From Nocardioides pinisoli (GTDB lineage: Bacteria; Actinomycetota; Actinomycetes; Propionibacteriales; Nocardioidaceae), in assembly GCF_024199985.1 (NCBI RefSeq), contig NZ_JANARS010000008.1, forward strand, positions 1-64,000: a DNA stretch of 64,000 nt. The letters are read 5' to 3'. Below are positions 44,176-53,504 of this stretch, piece after piece. The position numbers and the translations under genes were made by a program. The notes beneath the pieces are model-generated. The model was given only the letters and a program-made list of their open reading frames with translations, had not been told where the DNA came from and did no database searches. The stretch's first letter is position 1; every line of letters begins with the position of its first letter.

Positions 44176-47100
44176 TCAGCGGCGCACGATGAGCCACCAG
44201 CGGACGGTGCGCTTGTTGCCCGCCGCGTCGCGGACCACCAGCACCACACGGTGACGACCCGGTGCGAGCTGCTTCGCCGTCGCGACCATGACGCCCTTGC
44301 GGTTGACGCGCACCGCCGCGGCCTTCTTGCCCCCGATGCGGATCGTCACGTCACCTGCGCGGAGGCGGTCGTGGCGGTCGCTGATCCGGGCCCGGACGGT
44401 CGGCGTGCGGTCCCGGGTCGGCTCGCTCCCGGTCAGGACCTTCGCCTTCGGCTTGCCGCGGTCGACCGTCCACGTGCGGACTGCCGGGGTGGCGTCCGTG
44501 TTGCCCGCCGCGTCGATGGCCCGCACCCGGAGCTCGTGCTCGCCCTGCCTGAGCTTGTTGAAGGTCGCTGGGGAGGTGCACGGTGCCCACGCCCCGCCGT
44601 CCAGGCTGCACTCGAACCTGCTGCCGGGCTCGGAGGAGACGAAGGTGAAGGTCGCAGCCGGGCCGCGGCCCTGACCCTTGGGACCGTCGGTGATCGTCGT
44701 CTGCGGGGGAGTGGTGTCGCCCGGGGCCGGCTTCGCCTTGACGGTGACCGTCACCGTGCCCTCGCCCGCCGCGACGTCGTCGCTGCCGGCGTAGGCCGCG
44801 GTGAACGTCACCGCACCGGGCTCAGCGAACGGACCCACGGTGAAGGTGGCGGTGCCACCCTCGAGCGCGGTGGGGCCGTAGGACTTCCCGCCGCCGGTGA
44901 GGGTGACCTGCCCGGTGGGCGTGGTTCCCTCGGCCGCGACCTTCACCGACACCTGGCTGGTGTCGCCCACCGTGACCTCCGACGGTGTCGCCGTCGCGGT
45001 GACCTCGGAGGCGACCGGGTCGGTCGGCCCGGGGTCGTCGCCGGTGACGACGACCGCGACGGTGTCGGTGACCTCGTCGGTGCCGTCCTGGCTGCCCACC
45101 GTCACCGTGGCCTCGTAGGTGCCGGGCTCGGTGTAGGTGTGCGTGGGGTCGACGCCCTCGGCCTGCTCGCCGTCACCGAAGTCCCAGGCGTAGGTGAGCC
45201 CGTCGGTGCTCGGGTCGAGGTCGACGCAGCCGATCCGCTTGGCCGGGTTGTCCGGGTCGTGGATCACGATGGCCATGGCCTTGGAGCCGGCGCGCTGCTC
45301 GCTCGTCACGACCACCTCGCCGCTCGCGCCCTCCTCGTCGCTGGTGAAGGGCAGCCAGATCTCGTTGGCCTCGGCGAACGGCTGGTCGGTGTCGAAGCGG
45401 AAGTGCGCTCCACCGTTGCCGTCGGCGCAGGCCTGCTCGTGGACGTGGACCATGTGCTGAGCCCCGGGCTTGAGCCCGGTGACATCGAGCGTGGTCACGG
45501 TCGTGTCGCGTGAGCGGACCATCGACGCCGTCCCGGTCAGGTCCGGGTAGGTGGTGGTGCCGTCGGCGAAGGCGCTGACGTCGCCTGCGGTGGTGACGAC
45601 CGTGGAGAAGTCGACCTCCAGGGGCGCGTCACCGCTGTCCGGCGTGGCCGTCGCCTCGATCTCCGGCAGGGCCTCCACGTCGATCTGCACCGTGGCACTG
45701 CCGGTGTTGCCCTCCTCGTCCGTCGCGGTCAGCACGGCCCGGTAGGTGCCCGGCTCGGTGTAGGTGTGCTGGGCCATGGGCTTGGGGCCCGTGGCCGGGG
45801 TGGTCCCGTCACCGAAGTCCCACTCGTAGCTGACCACGTCGCCCTGGTCGTCCTCGGCGGTCCCCTCGAACGAGACCAGCAGGGGTGCCCGGCCGCTGGT
45901 CGGCGTCGCCGTGGCCGTGACCCGCGGGTCGACCCCGGTGACGACGATCTCGAACTCGTCCTCGTACGTCCCCCCGTTGCCGTCGTCGACGGTCAGGGTG
46001 GCGGTGTAGGTCCCGGGGTCGGTGTAGGTCACGTGGGCGTGCGACGACGTCGACTGGTCGGACGGACCGTCGCCCTGGCCGAAGTCCCACAGGTAGGTGA
46101 GGTCGTCACCGTCGGGGTCGTCGGCGCGGGCCTCGAAGTGGACGTAGAGCGGTGCTGCGCCCTCACGCGGGTCGACGAGCGGGTCGGCGGTGGGCGGCTG
46201 GTTGTCCTGCGCCGGCTCCTCGACGACCACGGTGCCTCGCATGGTGGCGCCGTGGATGCTGCACCAGTACTCGTAGGTGCCGGGCTCGGTGAAGGTGTAG
46301 CGCACCGGTGCTCCGCCCGCGTCGCGGTACTCCCGGAGCTCGGGGTCCCAGGTGTCGCCGCTGTCGAGTGAGGTCAGGTCGTGGCCCATCGTGGCCTGGT
46401 CGAACTGCCACTCCACGGTGTCGCCGACCTCGATGGTGACGGTCGACGTGCCGTTGTCCTCCGACACCCACTGGTTGTCGGTGGCCGAGTCGACGGCGTC
46501 CACGACCCACGTACGTCCCTCGGCGGGCTCGTCGACGACGACCTCGACGGTGTCCTCACCGGTCTGGCCCTCGGGGTCGGTGACCGTCACGGTCGCCGTG
46601 TAGGTGCCCGGCTCGGTGTAGGTCCAGCTCGCCTCGGCGGTGTCGGCGGTGTCGTCCTGCGTCCCGTCGACGCCGAAGTCCCACGCGTAGCTGAGGTCGC
46701 CGCCCTCGGGGTCGGTGCCCTCGGCGGTGAAGGCGACCTCGAGCGGCGCCGTGCCCGAGGTGGGCTCGGCCGCTGCGGTCACGCTCGGCGCCTCGCCCTG
46801 CTCGACTCCCGACCAGCGGAAGAAGTCGAAGTCGGCGACCGGGTTGCCCCCGGCACCGCCCTTGAGCGCCATCACGCCGACGCGCGGGTTGGTGATCCCG
46901 GCCAGCGTGCGCGGGTCACCCACCTCGGTGAACTCGTCGCCGTCGGTGGAGTACCACCCGCGCAGCTGGGTGCCGTCCGAGGTGAAGCGCAGCCAGAACG
47001 TGGTGGGGAAGTCGCCGGGCAGGAACGGCCCGTTGAAGCTGCCGCCACCGGTGTTCCAGTCGCCGGTGAACTCGAAGTCGTTGTTGCTCGGGCTCGACGA

Positions 47101-50100
47101 CTTGAGGAACTCGATCCACTCGTTGTCGTTGCCCTTGTCGACGTAGGTCAGCTTGGCGAAGCCGGAGCCGCCGCTGCCGGCGACCACGAGCCCGGCCTGC
47201 TGGCCCGCCTCGGCGGGGTCCCAGATGAGCTTGGTCGTCGCCGTCCAGGCACCGTCGGGAGCGTCCTGGGTGATGATGTTGGCGGTGTCGTTGTACTCAC
47301 CGGGCCGCGCTGTCAGGTGCAGCGCGCCGTCGGAGACGTCGTACGCCGTCTCGTCGGGGCGGCGCACCGTCCAGTGGCAGTTGTCGAGCAGCTCGGTGTC
47401 GTCGAACTCGTCGGAGCGCTCGGGCTGCTCGCACGGCGGTGCGGGCTCCTCGCCCCGGACCCCGGAGATCCCGAAGACGTGGAGCTTGGGGTCGACCGGG
47501 AGCGTCAGGGTGTCGGGCTGCTTGCCGGCCTCCAGCGGGATCCGCTGGGTGAAGATCATGACCCGGGGTGAGGTGTCGCCCCCGCCGTTGTGGCGGTAGG
47601 GCATGTCGATGGCGATCTCCTCGCCGAACTTCGGCGTCACGGCCCAATCGGTGAACCGCAGCGGGACCTGCGCCGTCGTGCCGTCGTTGTAGGCGAGCGT
47701 CGCCTCCTTCTGGACGTCGCCGTTGTGCGCGGTCGCCAGGATGCTCAGCTCGTCGTAGGTGCCGGTCGGCAGCGGGATGACCTGGCCGTCGGACTCGACG
47801 TTGTTGAGCTGGCCGTCGGCCGGGCTGCCGAAGTCGTAGTCCACGCCGTTGAGCCGCACCGGGCCGCCGTTGTCCTGCACGGCCGGCGGGAGGAGCTCGG
47901 CGGCGAAGGTCCAGCCGCCGCCGTCGAAGTTGCCGTCGCCGGGGTTGGCGTCGGTGGAGATGCCGTCGTTGTTGAACAGCTCCGACAGGTCGGCCACGGG
48001 CCGGCACTCGCCGTCGGCGAGGACCTCGATGCGCACCGAGCTGGTGCCGGTGTTGCCGTCGGGGTCGGTGGCGACGACGGTCGCGGTGTACTCGCCGGCC
48101 TCGGTGTAGGTGTAGGACGGCGACTTCGCGGTGGAGGTGTCGGTGTCGGTCCCGTCGACCCCGAAGTCCCATGCCCAGGTCACGGCCTGGTCCTGCGGGT
48201 CGGTGGCGGAGGCTTCGAAGTCGACGTCGAGCGGCAGCACGCCGCAGCGCGGGGCCGCGGTCGCGGTGGCGACCGGGTCGACGAGGACGGTGATCTCCTC
48301 GGTCGTCCGCGTCACGCCGCGGTTGCCGTCGGCGTCGACGGGGGTCACCTTCGCCCTGAAGGTGCCGCCCTCGGTGTAGGTGTGCGAGACCGTGCCAGCG
48401 GCGCCGGTGACGGGGTCGGACCCGTCGCCGAAGTCCCAGTCGTAGGTGATCGCGTCGTCCTGCCGGTCGATGCCCTCGGCGGTGAAGTCCACCGTGAGGG
48501 GTGCGCCGCCGCGGACCGGGTCGGCCGTCAGCTCGTTGACGAACGGCTCGTCGACCTCGAGCTCCTTGACCTGGATGTTGCGGAAGCTGACGGTGTCGGC
48601 GTTGCCGTGGTTCTGCAGGCCGATGTAGCCGTCGGTGCCACGCGTGCCGTCGGAGGTGTACTCGTTCACCACCTGGCCGTTGAGCGTCATCGTGTAGGTC
48701 TGGCCCTTGACCGTGATCTCGTAGTCGTTCCACTCGCCGACGGGCTTGGCGTTGCGCGCGTCCTCGCGGTCGAAGTTGTAGACCGATCCGGTCTTCTGCG
48801 GCTCGTCGTTGGGCTGCCCCTCCTTGATCTGGATCTCGTGGCCCTCGTCGACGGCGACGAAGGGGTCGTTGCCCGGGTCGGGGAAGCGGGTGAAGACGCC
48901 GGAGTTGTCCGCGTCGTCGGACAGCTTGAACTGCAGCTTGACCGTGTAGTCGTCGAACGTGCGCTCGGAGAACCAGAAGAGGCCGAGGCCGCCGACGCTG
49001 GTGAGCTCACAGTTCTCGACCGTGAAGCCGCCGGGGCCGGACTGCTTCCAGCCCGAGACGTCGGTGCCGTCGAAGAGCAGCTCGTAGCCCTCGTCGGGGG
49101 TCGGCGCGGTCGCGCAGGGCTGCCGGACCGTCACGTCGACGGCCTGGCTGGTCGACTTGCCGGTGGAGTCCTCCACGCTGAGCGTGGCGGTGTAGGTGCC
49201 GGGCTCGGGGTAGGTCCACGTGGCCGTCGCCGTGCTGGCGGTGTCGTCGCTGGTGCCCTCGATGCCGAAGTCCCACTCGTAGGTGATGGCGTCCCCGTCG
49301 GGGTCGCTGGCCTCGGCGGTGAACTCGACCTCGAGCGGCGCGAGCCCGTCGGCCGGGGCCGCGGTCGCCGAGGTGATGACCGGCGAGGTGTTGCCGGCCA
49401 CGCCCTTGCCCTCGACGGAGAACTCGTCGAAGTTCATCTCGCCGCTGCCGGCGTAGACGAAGTAGAGCGGACGGCCGCCGGCGTCGGCGTCACGCGCGGT
49501 GATGGCGGCGCTGACCGTCTTGTAGAAGTACTGGCCCTGCGTCCCGCCGTCGAGGGGCACGGTCGCGACGAGCGGCCCGTCGGCTGCTCCCGCGCGCACC
49601 TGGATGGCGGCGCCGGACTGGGGTCCGCCGGAGTAGCGGATCGACACGTCGGTCATGTTGGCCAGGCTCATGGGGTCGAACATCACCCAGTCGCCGTTGC
49701 CCATGCCCGTGATCAGCCCGCCGCCGCCCGGGCGCGTGCCCGACTTGTCGTCGTAGCCGGTGTAGCCGACGCCCTGGCGGTTGGTGGCGTGCTCGGCCTG
49801 GCGCAGCTTGGGCTGGAGGATGACGGTGTCGCTGCCCTGCAGGGGCGCGTTGGCGCCGTCGTTGGCGCCTCCGTCGCGGTAGGTGGCGATCAGCACGCCG
49901 TAGGTGTTGGCGTCCGGACCGTGGTCGGCCGACGCAGCGGTGCGGATGGTGCCCTCGCAGCCGTTGACCGACAGGTTGGGGTGGACGTGGATGTCGTGGC
50001 CGAGGCCCTCCTGGACCACGACCTCGCTGCAGTCGACCGTCTCCTCGGCGTCCTGCACGTCGACGACGAACGGGATGTCGTCGCCGGAGGAGTAGAACCC

Positions 50101-52152
50101 GCCGTCGACCGGGAGCTCGATCCGGACCGTGGGCGCGGTGTTGCCGACGTTGACGACGACCTGCGACGTCGCGGTCTTCCCGGTCGCGTCGGTGACGGTG
50201 AGCACCACGGTGTAGTCGCCCGCGGTGTCGTAGGACCAGGTCGGGTCCGGGTCGGTCGAGTCGGTCTCGCCGTCGCCGTCGAGGTCCCAGGCATAGGTGA
50301 CGTCGTCACCGTCGGGGTCGCTCGTGCCGTCGCTGCTGAACTGGACGTCGAGCGGCGCCGGCCCCTCGGTCACGTCGGCGCTGGCCCGGGCCACGGGCGC
50401 GGAGCCGTTGACGGCGTAGTCGATGCGGACGAGCTTGGTCTGCGGGGAGCCGGAGAAGAACCCGGTGCCGTACTCGAGGACGTACATCGAACCGTCGGGT
50501 CCGAACTCGAGGTCACCGGGCGCCACGAACCCGCTCATGAAGTCGTTGACCGAGGTGATGTTGCCCTCGGCGTCGGTGCGGACCTCCTTGATCCAGCCGC
50601 GGCTCATCTCCGACATGAAGTAGGAGCCCTCGAAGTAGGCCGGGAAGGCGGTGTCCTTCGCCGCGGTGTTCTGCGACTGCCGGTAGACCTGGCCGCCTGT
50701 CGGGGTCGAGCCCTGGACGGCGGGGTACTTGTAGGGCGCGACGTCGGAGTAGGGGATCCAGGCGTCGGTCATCGGGGGCAGCGTCTGCAGCCCGGTGCTG
50801 TTAGGGGAGTCGTTGACCCCGGCCATCTCCTCGGGGTCGTTGCACGGGAACCGCTTGGGGCTGCCGTCGGGGTTGGTGCGGTAGCGGTTGGCCACGAAGT
50901 CCCAGTCGACGTAGGCGCCGCCGAAGTCCATCTTGGTGAGGTCGTCGCCGACCTCGCCGCCGCAGTAGGGCCAGCCGCCGTTCATCGCGACGTCGGTCCG
51001 GTTGAACTCCTCGAAGTGGCGCGGGCCGCGGTTGGGGCTGTTGACGCGCGAGTCGGGACCGACCTCGCCCCAGTAGACGACGTCGGTGTCGGCGTCGACG
51101 CCGAGGCGGTAGGGGTTGCGCAGGCCCATCGCGAAGATCTCGGGGCGCGTCTTGGCGGGGTCCGCGTCGGGGTAGAGCGCGGTCGGGTAGGCGCCGCCCT
51201 CGCCGAACAGGTTGCCCTCGGGGATGTCGTAGGAGATGCCGTCGCCGGCCGTCGGGTCGACGTCGCCGGCGTCGTCGTCGCGCGGGATGACGCGCAGGAT
51301 CTTGCCGCGCAGGTCGTTGGTGTTGGCCGACGACTTCTGGGCGTCGTAGTCCGATCGGCCGGTCCGCTCGTCGTGCGGGGAGTAGCCGTCGTTGTCGGAG
51401 GACGAGGTGTTGTCACCGGTCGCGAGGTGCAGCACGCCACCGTCGCCGAACTGGACCGAGCCGGCGGAGTGGCAGCACACGTTGCGCTGCGTGCCGACCT
51501 CGAGGATGACCTTCTCCGAGTCCTTGTCGATGAACGCGTCGCCGTCGGTGTCGGTCTCGACGGTGAGGCGCGCGAGCCGGTTGGCGTTGTACGACGCCGG
51601 CAGCGGCGCGTAGTAGACGTAGACCCAGCCGTTGGTGGTGAAGTCGGGGTCGAGCGTGATGCCGAGCCCGCCGTCCTCCAGGCCGCTCCAGACCCCGAGG
51701 CTGGGGTTGTTCATGATGATCTCGATGCTGCCGTCGGCCGGGTCGTACATCGAGATGTCGCCCGCGCGGGTGATGAAGAAGACCCGCCCGTCCGGCGCGA
51801 CGGTGAGCTCCATGACCTCGCCGAGACCGGTGCCCTGGCCCAGGACGACCTTCTGGAACTTCGAGAGGTCCGGCGGGTCGTCGGCCGCCGCGGCGGAGGT
51901 CGCGGCCGTCCCGTCGTCCGCAGGCTCGTCCGTCCTGGCGGTCTTGCCGGACTTGCCAGCGGCTCCGGCCTGCTTCTCCGCCCGGTCGCCCGAGGTGTCG
52001 TCAGCGGTGTCGTCAGCGGTGCTGGACGCCGTCCGGTCGGGGGTGGGGTCCGGCACGGCGGCCGCCACCGGGGCGGTGAGCCCCAGGGCGAGCGCCAGGC
52101 CGGTCACGAGGGCGAGCAGTGAGACGAGGAGCTGACGAGACCGCACGGGCAT
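44176..52152 (-). CDS. Giant secreted multidomain protein: sugar dehydrogenase, PKD, DUF1080, cupredoxin and SOD-like domains
   Basis: The product has 2658 residues. In order: signal peptide; glucose/sorbosone dehydrogenase-type beta-propeller (about 97-575); PKD; Ig-like region; CBM6-like domain (784-905); PKD; DUF1080 or 3-keto-disaccharide hydrolase-like domain (1017-1197, LLFDGTDVSGWK); two PKD; an unassigned beta-domain (1383-1574); a concanavalin-like domain (1580-1785); PKD; a type 1 copper cupredoxin (1880-1983, ligands in MGHDL and CSIHGATM); two PKD; a PKD interrupted by a Cu/Zn superoxide dismutase-like domain (about 2190-2312); and Ig-like domains to the end. It probably oxidises and hydrolyses sugars outside the cell. 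There is no LPXTG or membrane anchor. GGAAGG precedes the ATG. Confidence 0.85.
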   Translation of the reverse strand: MPVRSRQLLVSLLALVTGLALALGLTAPVAAAVPDPTPDRTASSTADDTADDTSGDRAEKQAGAAGKSGKTARTDEPADDGTAATSAAAADDPPDLSKFQKVVLGQGTGLGEVMELTVAPDGRVFFITRAGDISMYDPADGSIEIIMNNPSLGVWSGLEDGGLGITLDPDFTTNGWVYVYYAPLPASYNANRLARLTVETDTDGDAFIDKDSEKVILEVGTQRNVCCHSAGSVQFGDGGVLHLATGDNTSSSDNDGYSPHDERTGRSDYDAQKSSANTNDLRGKILRVIPRDDDAGDVDPTAGDGISYDIPEGNLFGEGGAYPTALYPDADPAKTRPEIFAMGLRNPYRLGVDADTDVVYWGEVGPDSRVNSPNRGPRHFEEFNRTDVAMNGGWPYCGGEVGDDLTKMDFGGAYVDWDFVANRYRTNPDGSPKRFPCNDPEEMAGVNDSPNSTGLQTLPPMTDAWIPYSDVAPYKYPAVQGSTPTGGQVYRQSQNTAAKDTAFPAYFEGSYFMSEMSRGWIKEVRTDAEGNITSVNDFMSGFVAPGDLEFGPDGSMYVLEYGTGFFSGSPQTKLVRIDYAVNGSAPVARASADVTEGPAPLDVQFSSDGTSDPDGDDVTYAWDLDGDGETDSTDPDPTWSYDTAGDYTVVLTVTDATGKTATSQVVVNVGNTAPTVRIELPVDGGFYSSGDDIPFVVDVQDAEETVDCSEVVVQEGLGHDIHVHPNLSVNGCEGTIRTAASADHGPDANTYGVLIATYRDGGANDGANAPLQGSDTVILQPKLRQAEHATNRQGVGYTGYDDKSGTRPGGGGLITGMGNGDWVMFDPMSLANMTDVSIRYSGGPQSGAAIQVRAGAADGPLVATVPLDGGTQGQYFYKTVSAAITARDADAGGRPLYFVYAGSGEMNFDEFSVEGKGVAGNTSPVITSATAAPADGLAPLEVEFTAEASDPDGDAITYEWDFGIEGTSDDTASTATATWTYPEPGTYTATLSVEDSTGKSTSQAVDVTVRQPCATAPTPDEGYELLFDGTDVSGWKQSGPGGFTVENCELTSVGGLGLFWFSERTFDDYTVKLQFKLSDDADNSGVFTRFPDPGNDPFVAVDEGHEIQIKEGQPNDEPQKTGSVYNFDREDARNAKPVGEWNDYEITVKGQTYTMTLNGQVVNEYTSDGTRGTDGYIGLQNHGNADTVSFRNIQVKELEVDEPFVNELTADPVRGGAPLTVDFTAEGIDRQDDAITYDWDFGDGSDPVTGAAGTVSHTYTEGGTFRAKVTPVDADGNRGVTRTTEEITVLVDPVATATAAPRCGVLPLDVDFEASATDPQDQAVTWAWDFGVDGTDTDTSTAKSPSYTYTEAGEYTATVVATDPDGNTGTSSVRIEVLADGECRPVADLSELFNNDGISTDANPGDGNFDGGGWTFAAELLPPAVQDNGGPVRLNGVDYDFGSPADGQLNNVESDGQVIPLPTGTYDELSILATAHNGDVQKEATLAYNDGTTAQVPLRFTDWAVTPKFGEEIAIDMPYRHNGGGDTSPRVMIFTQRIPLEAGKQPDTLTLPVDPKLHVFGISGVRGEEPAPPCEQPERSDEFDDTELLDNCHWTVRRPDETAYDVSDGALHLTARPGEYNDTANIITQDAPDGAWTATTKLIWDPAEAGQQAGLVVAGSGGSGFAKLTYVDKGNDNEWIEFLKSSSPSNNDFEFTGDWNTGGGSFNGPFLPGDFPTTFWLRFTSDGTQLRGWYSTDGDEFTEVGDPRTLAGITNPRVGVMALKGGAGGNPVADFDFFRWSGVEQGEAPSVTAAAEPTSGTAPLEVAFTAEGTDPEGGDLSYAWDFGVDGTQDDTADTAEASWTYTEPGTYTATVTVTDPEGQTGEDTVEVVVDEPAEGRTWVVDAVDSATDNQWVSEDNGTSTVTIEVGDTVEWQFDQATMGHDLTSLDSGDTWDPELREYRDAGGAPVRYTFTEPGTYEYWCSIHGATMRGTVVVEEPAQDNQPPTADPLVDPREGAAPLYVHFEARADDPDGDDLTYLWDFGQGDGPSDQSTSSHAHVTYTDPGTYTATLTVDDGNGGTYEDEFEIVVTGVDPRVTATATPTSGRAPLLVSFEGTAEDDQGDVVSYEWDFGDGTTPATGPKPMAQHTYTEPGTYRAVLTATDEEGNTGSATVQIDVEALPEIEATATPDSGDAPLEVDFSTVVTTAGDVSAFADGTTTYPDLTGTASMVRSRDTTVTTLDVTGLKPGAQHMVHVHEQACADGNGGAHFRFDTDQPFAEANEIWLPFTSDEEGASGEVVVTSEQRAGSKAMAIVIHDPDNPAKRIGCVDLDPSTDGLTYAWDFGDGEQAEGVDPTHTYTEPGTYEATVTVGSQDGTDEVTDTVAVVVTGDDPGPTDPVASEVTATATPSEVTVGDTSQVSVKVAAEGTTPTGQVTLTGGGKSYGPTALEGGTATFTVGPFAEPGAVTFTAAYAGSDDVAAGEGTVTVTVKAKPAPGDTTPPQTTITDGPKGQGRGPAATFTFVSSEPGSRFECSLDGGAWAPCTSPATFNKLRQGEHELRVRAIDAAGNTDATPAVRTWTVDRGKPKAKVLTGSEPTRDRTPTVRARISDRHDRLRAGDVTIRIGGKKAAAVRVNRKGVMVATAKQLAPGRHRVVLVVRDAAGNKRTVRWWLIVRR

Positions 52153-52219
52153 GATGCGCCTTCCACAACCGAGTTTGAGGAGCGAGCGTCACCGGCACGA
52201 CAGCCGTGTGACCGCCATC

Positions 52220-52249
52220 ACGCTAGGCTGGACTTTTGTGTCAGGTCAA
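52220..52249 (-). promoter_or_regulatory. Promoter of the giant secreted protein gene
   Basis: On the minus strand TTGACC (52244-52249) and TAGCGT (52220-52225) are separated by 18 bp, a good sigma-70-type promoter. It gives a leader of about 60 nt with a GGAAGG ribosome binding site. Confidence 0.6.
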
Positions 52250-52282
52250 GCAAAAGTTGATTTGTGTCCGTCGGAACGGGGC

Positions 52283-52453
52283 TCAGCCGCGCGGGACGAG
52301 GTGCAGTCGCTCCTCGATCGGGCCCAGCTCGTCGACGGGGTGGGAGGCGGAGGCGGGGCCGGCGAACCGGTCGTGTCGGGCGTAGCTGACCAGCGCGGAG
52401 ATCGCTGCGGCCAGGACCAAGAGGGCGATGATCGTGTTCATGGCAGCAATCAT
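52283..52453 (-). CDS. Small single-span membrane protein
   Basis: The 56-codon reading frame starts at the ATG at 52453 (an internal ATG at 52441 would give 52 residues). It encodes an N-terminal membrane segment (NTIIALLVLAAAISALVSYA), then a basic RHDRF and a polar acidic tail (VDELGPIEERL). This resembles small membrane proteins I associate with Nocardioides and relatives. The function is unknown. It is divergent from the GlxA-type regulator gene, and the palindrome at 52464-52489 lies 11 bp before its start, so it is a likely target of that regulator. Confidence 0.6.
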   Translation of the reverse strand: MIAAMNTIIALLVLAAAISALVSYARHDRFAGPASASHPVDELGPIEERLHLVPRG

Positions 52454-52463
52454 TCGCCCATCT

Positions 52464-52489
52464 CGTTCCTGCCACCAGTGGCAGGAACG
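52464..52489. promoter_or_regulatory. 26-bp perfect palindromic operator
   Basis: CGTTCCTGCCAC (52464-52475) and GTGGCAGGAACG (52478-52489) form a perfect inverted repeat around CA. It lies in the intergenic region between the small membrane protein and the GlxA-type regulator. Confidence 0.7.
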
Positions 52490-52504
52490 ACAGGGTTAGT
52501 TGAT

Positions 52505-52521
52505 TTCCTGCCAGCGGTGGT
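52505..52521. promoter_or_regulatory. Second, imperfect copy of the operator
   Basis: TTCCTGCCAGCGGTGGT repeats the left half and the inner right half of the 52464-52489 palindrome, offset by 39 bp. It lies 14 bp before the regulator's ATG and just before the weak -10 candidate CAGTCT (52523-52528), a position suited to autorepression. Confidence 0.5.
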
Positions 52522-52534
52522 CCAGTCTGCTGTC

Positions 52535-53485
52535 ATGAAGAAGGTCGTGGTCGTCGTCCAGGAGCAGCCCGAGCCGTTCGGCCTGGGTGCGCTGTGCGAG
52601 GTGTGGGCAGAGCCCTACCACCCCGAGGACGACAACCCGGTGTTCGACTTCACCGTCGTGACCCCGCGGCCGGGCAGGCTGCGGACGCGCGCGGGGTTCG
52701 ACCTCCACGTCGAGCACGGGCTCGACGCCGCCGCGGACGCCGACCTCATCTGCCTCGCGCCCAAGAGCGACCACCGCAGCACCTCGCCCGAGGTCTCCGA
52801 GCTGCTGCGCGCCGCCCACGACCGTGGCGCGATGCTCTTCGCGCACTGCACCGCGACCTTCCAGCTCGGTGAGGCCGGTCTCCTCGACGGCACCCGCTGC
52901 ACCACCCACTGGAGGTGGGCCGCCGAGCTGGCCGCACGCTACCCCCGAGCCATCGTCGACCCCGACGTCCTCTACGTGCAGGACGGCTCGATCGTCACCG
53001 GCGCCGGGTCCGCGGCCGCCCTCGACGCGGCGCTGCACGTGATGCGCCAGCAGTTCGGCGCCAAGGTCGCCGCGACGACGGCCCGTCGGATGGTCGTGCC
53101 GCCGCACCGTGACGGGGGGCAGGCGCAGTTCATCGCGCGCCCGGTCCCGGTGTGCGAGTCCGAGGCGCTGGCGCCGCTGCTGGCGTGGATCAGCGCGAAC
53201 CTGTCCGAGGAGCTCGACGTCGAGACCCTGGCCAAGCAGGTGCACATGTCGGCGCGCACCTTCGCTCGGCGCTTCAAGGAGGAGACCGGCACGACGCCGT
53301 ACAGCTGGATCCTCGGCGAGCGCGTGCGTGCCGCGCAGGAGCTGCTCGAGCAGACCGACCACTCGATCGACTGGGTCGCCGGCGAGGTCGGCTTCGGCAA
53401 CGCCGCCACCTTGCGCCACCACTTCGGCCGGGCCCGCGGGGTCAGCCCCCAGGAGTACCGGCGGACCTTCCGGATGACCGCCTGA
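52535..53485 (+). CDS. GlxA-family transcriptional regulator (DJ-1/PfpI plus AraC HTH)
   Basis: The 316-residue protein has an N-terminal DJ-1/PfpI-like domain (about 1-190) with a Cys in the nucleophile-elbow position (AHCTATFQLGEAGLLDG, near residue 105). A C-terminal AraC-type double helix-turn-helix (about 215-316) carries LAKQVHMSARTFARRFKEETG and VGFGNAATLRHHFGRARG. In this family the first domain is usually a ligand sensor, not an enzyme. The ATG at 52535 starts the domain directly. The palindromes upstream suggest that it controls itself and the divergent small membrane protein. Confidence 0.88.
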   Translation: MKKVVVVVQEQPEPFGLGALCEVWAEPYHPEDDNPVFDFTVVTPRPGRLRTRAGFDLHVEHGLDAAADADLICLAPKSDHRSTSPEVSELLRAAHDRGAMLFAHCTATFQLGEAGLLDGTRCTTHWRWAAELAARYPRAIVDPDVLYVQDGSIVTGAGSAAALDAALHVMRQQFGAKVAATTARRMVVPPHRDGGQAQFIARPVPVCESEALAPLLAWISANLSEELDVETLAKQVHMSARTFARRFKEETGTTPYSWILGERVRAAQELLEQTDHSIDWVAGEVGFGNAATLRHHFGRARGVSPQEYRRTFRMTA

Positions 53486-53504
53486 CCTCAGCGTCGGGGG
53501 TCTC

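Noticed and set aside
47590..52122. Plus-strand open frame of about 1500 codons opposite the giant secreted protein gene
   Set aside because: Repetitive Val/Gly/Asp/Arg text that mirrors the PKD repeats. The minus frame has a signal peptide, domains, promoter and terminator.
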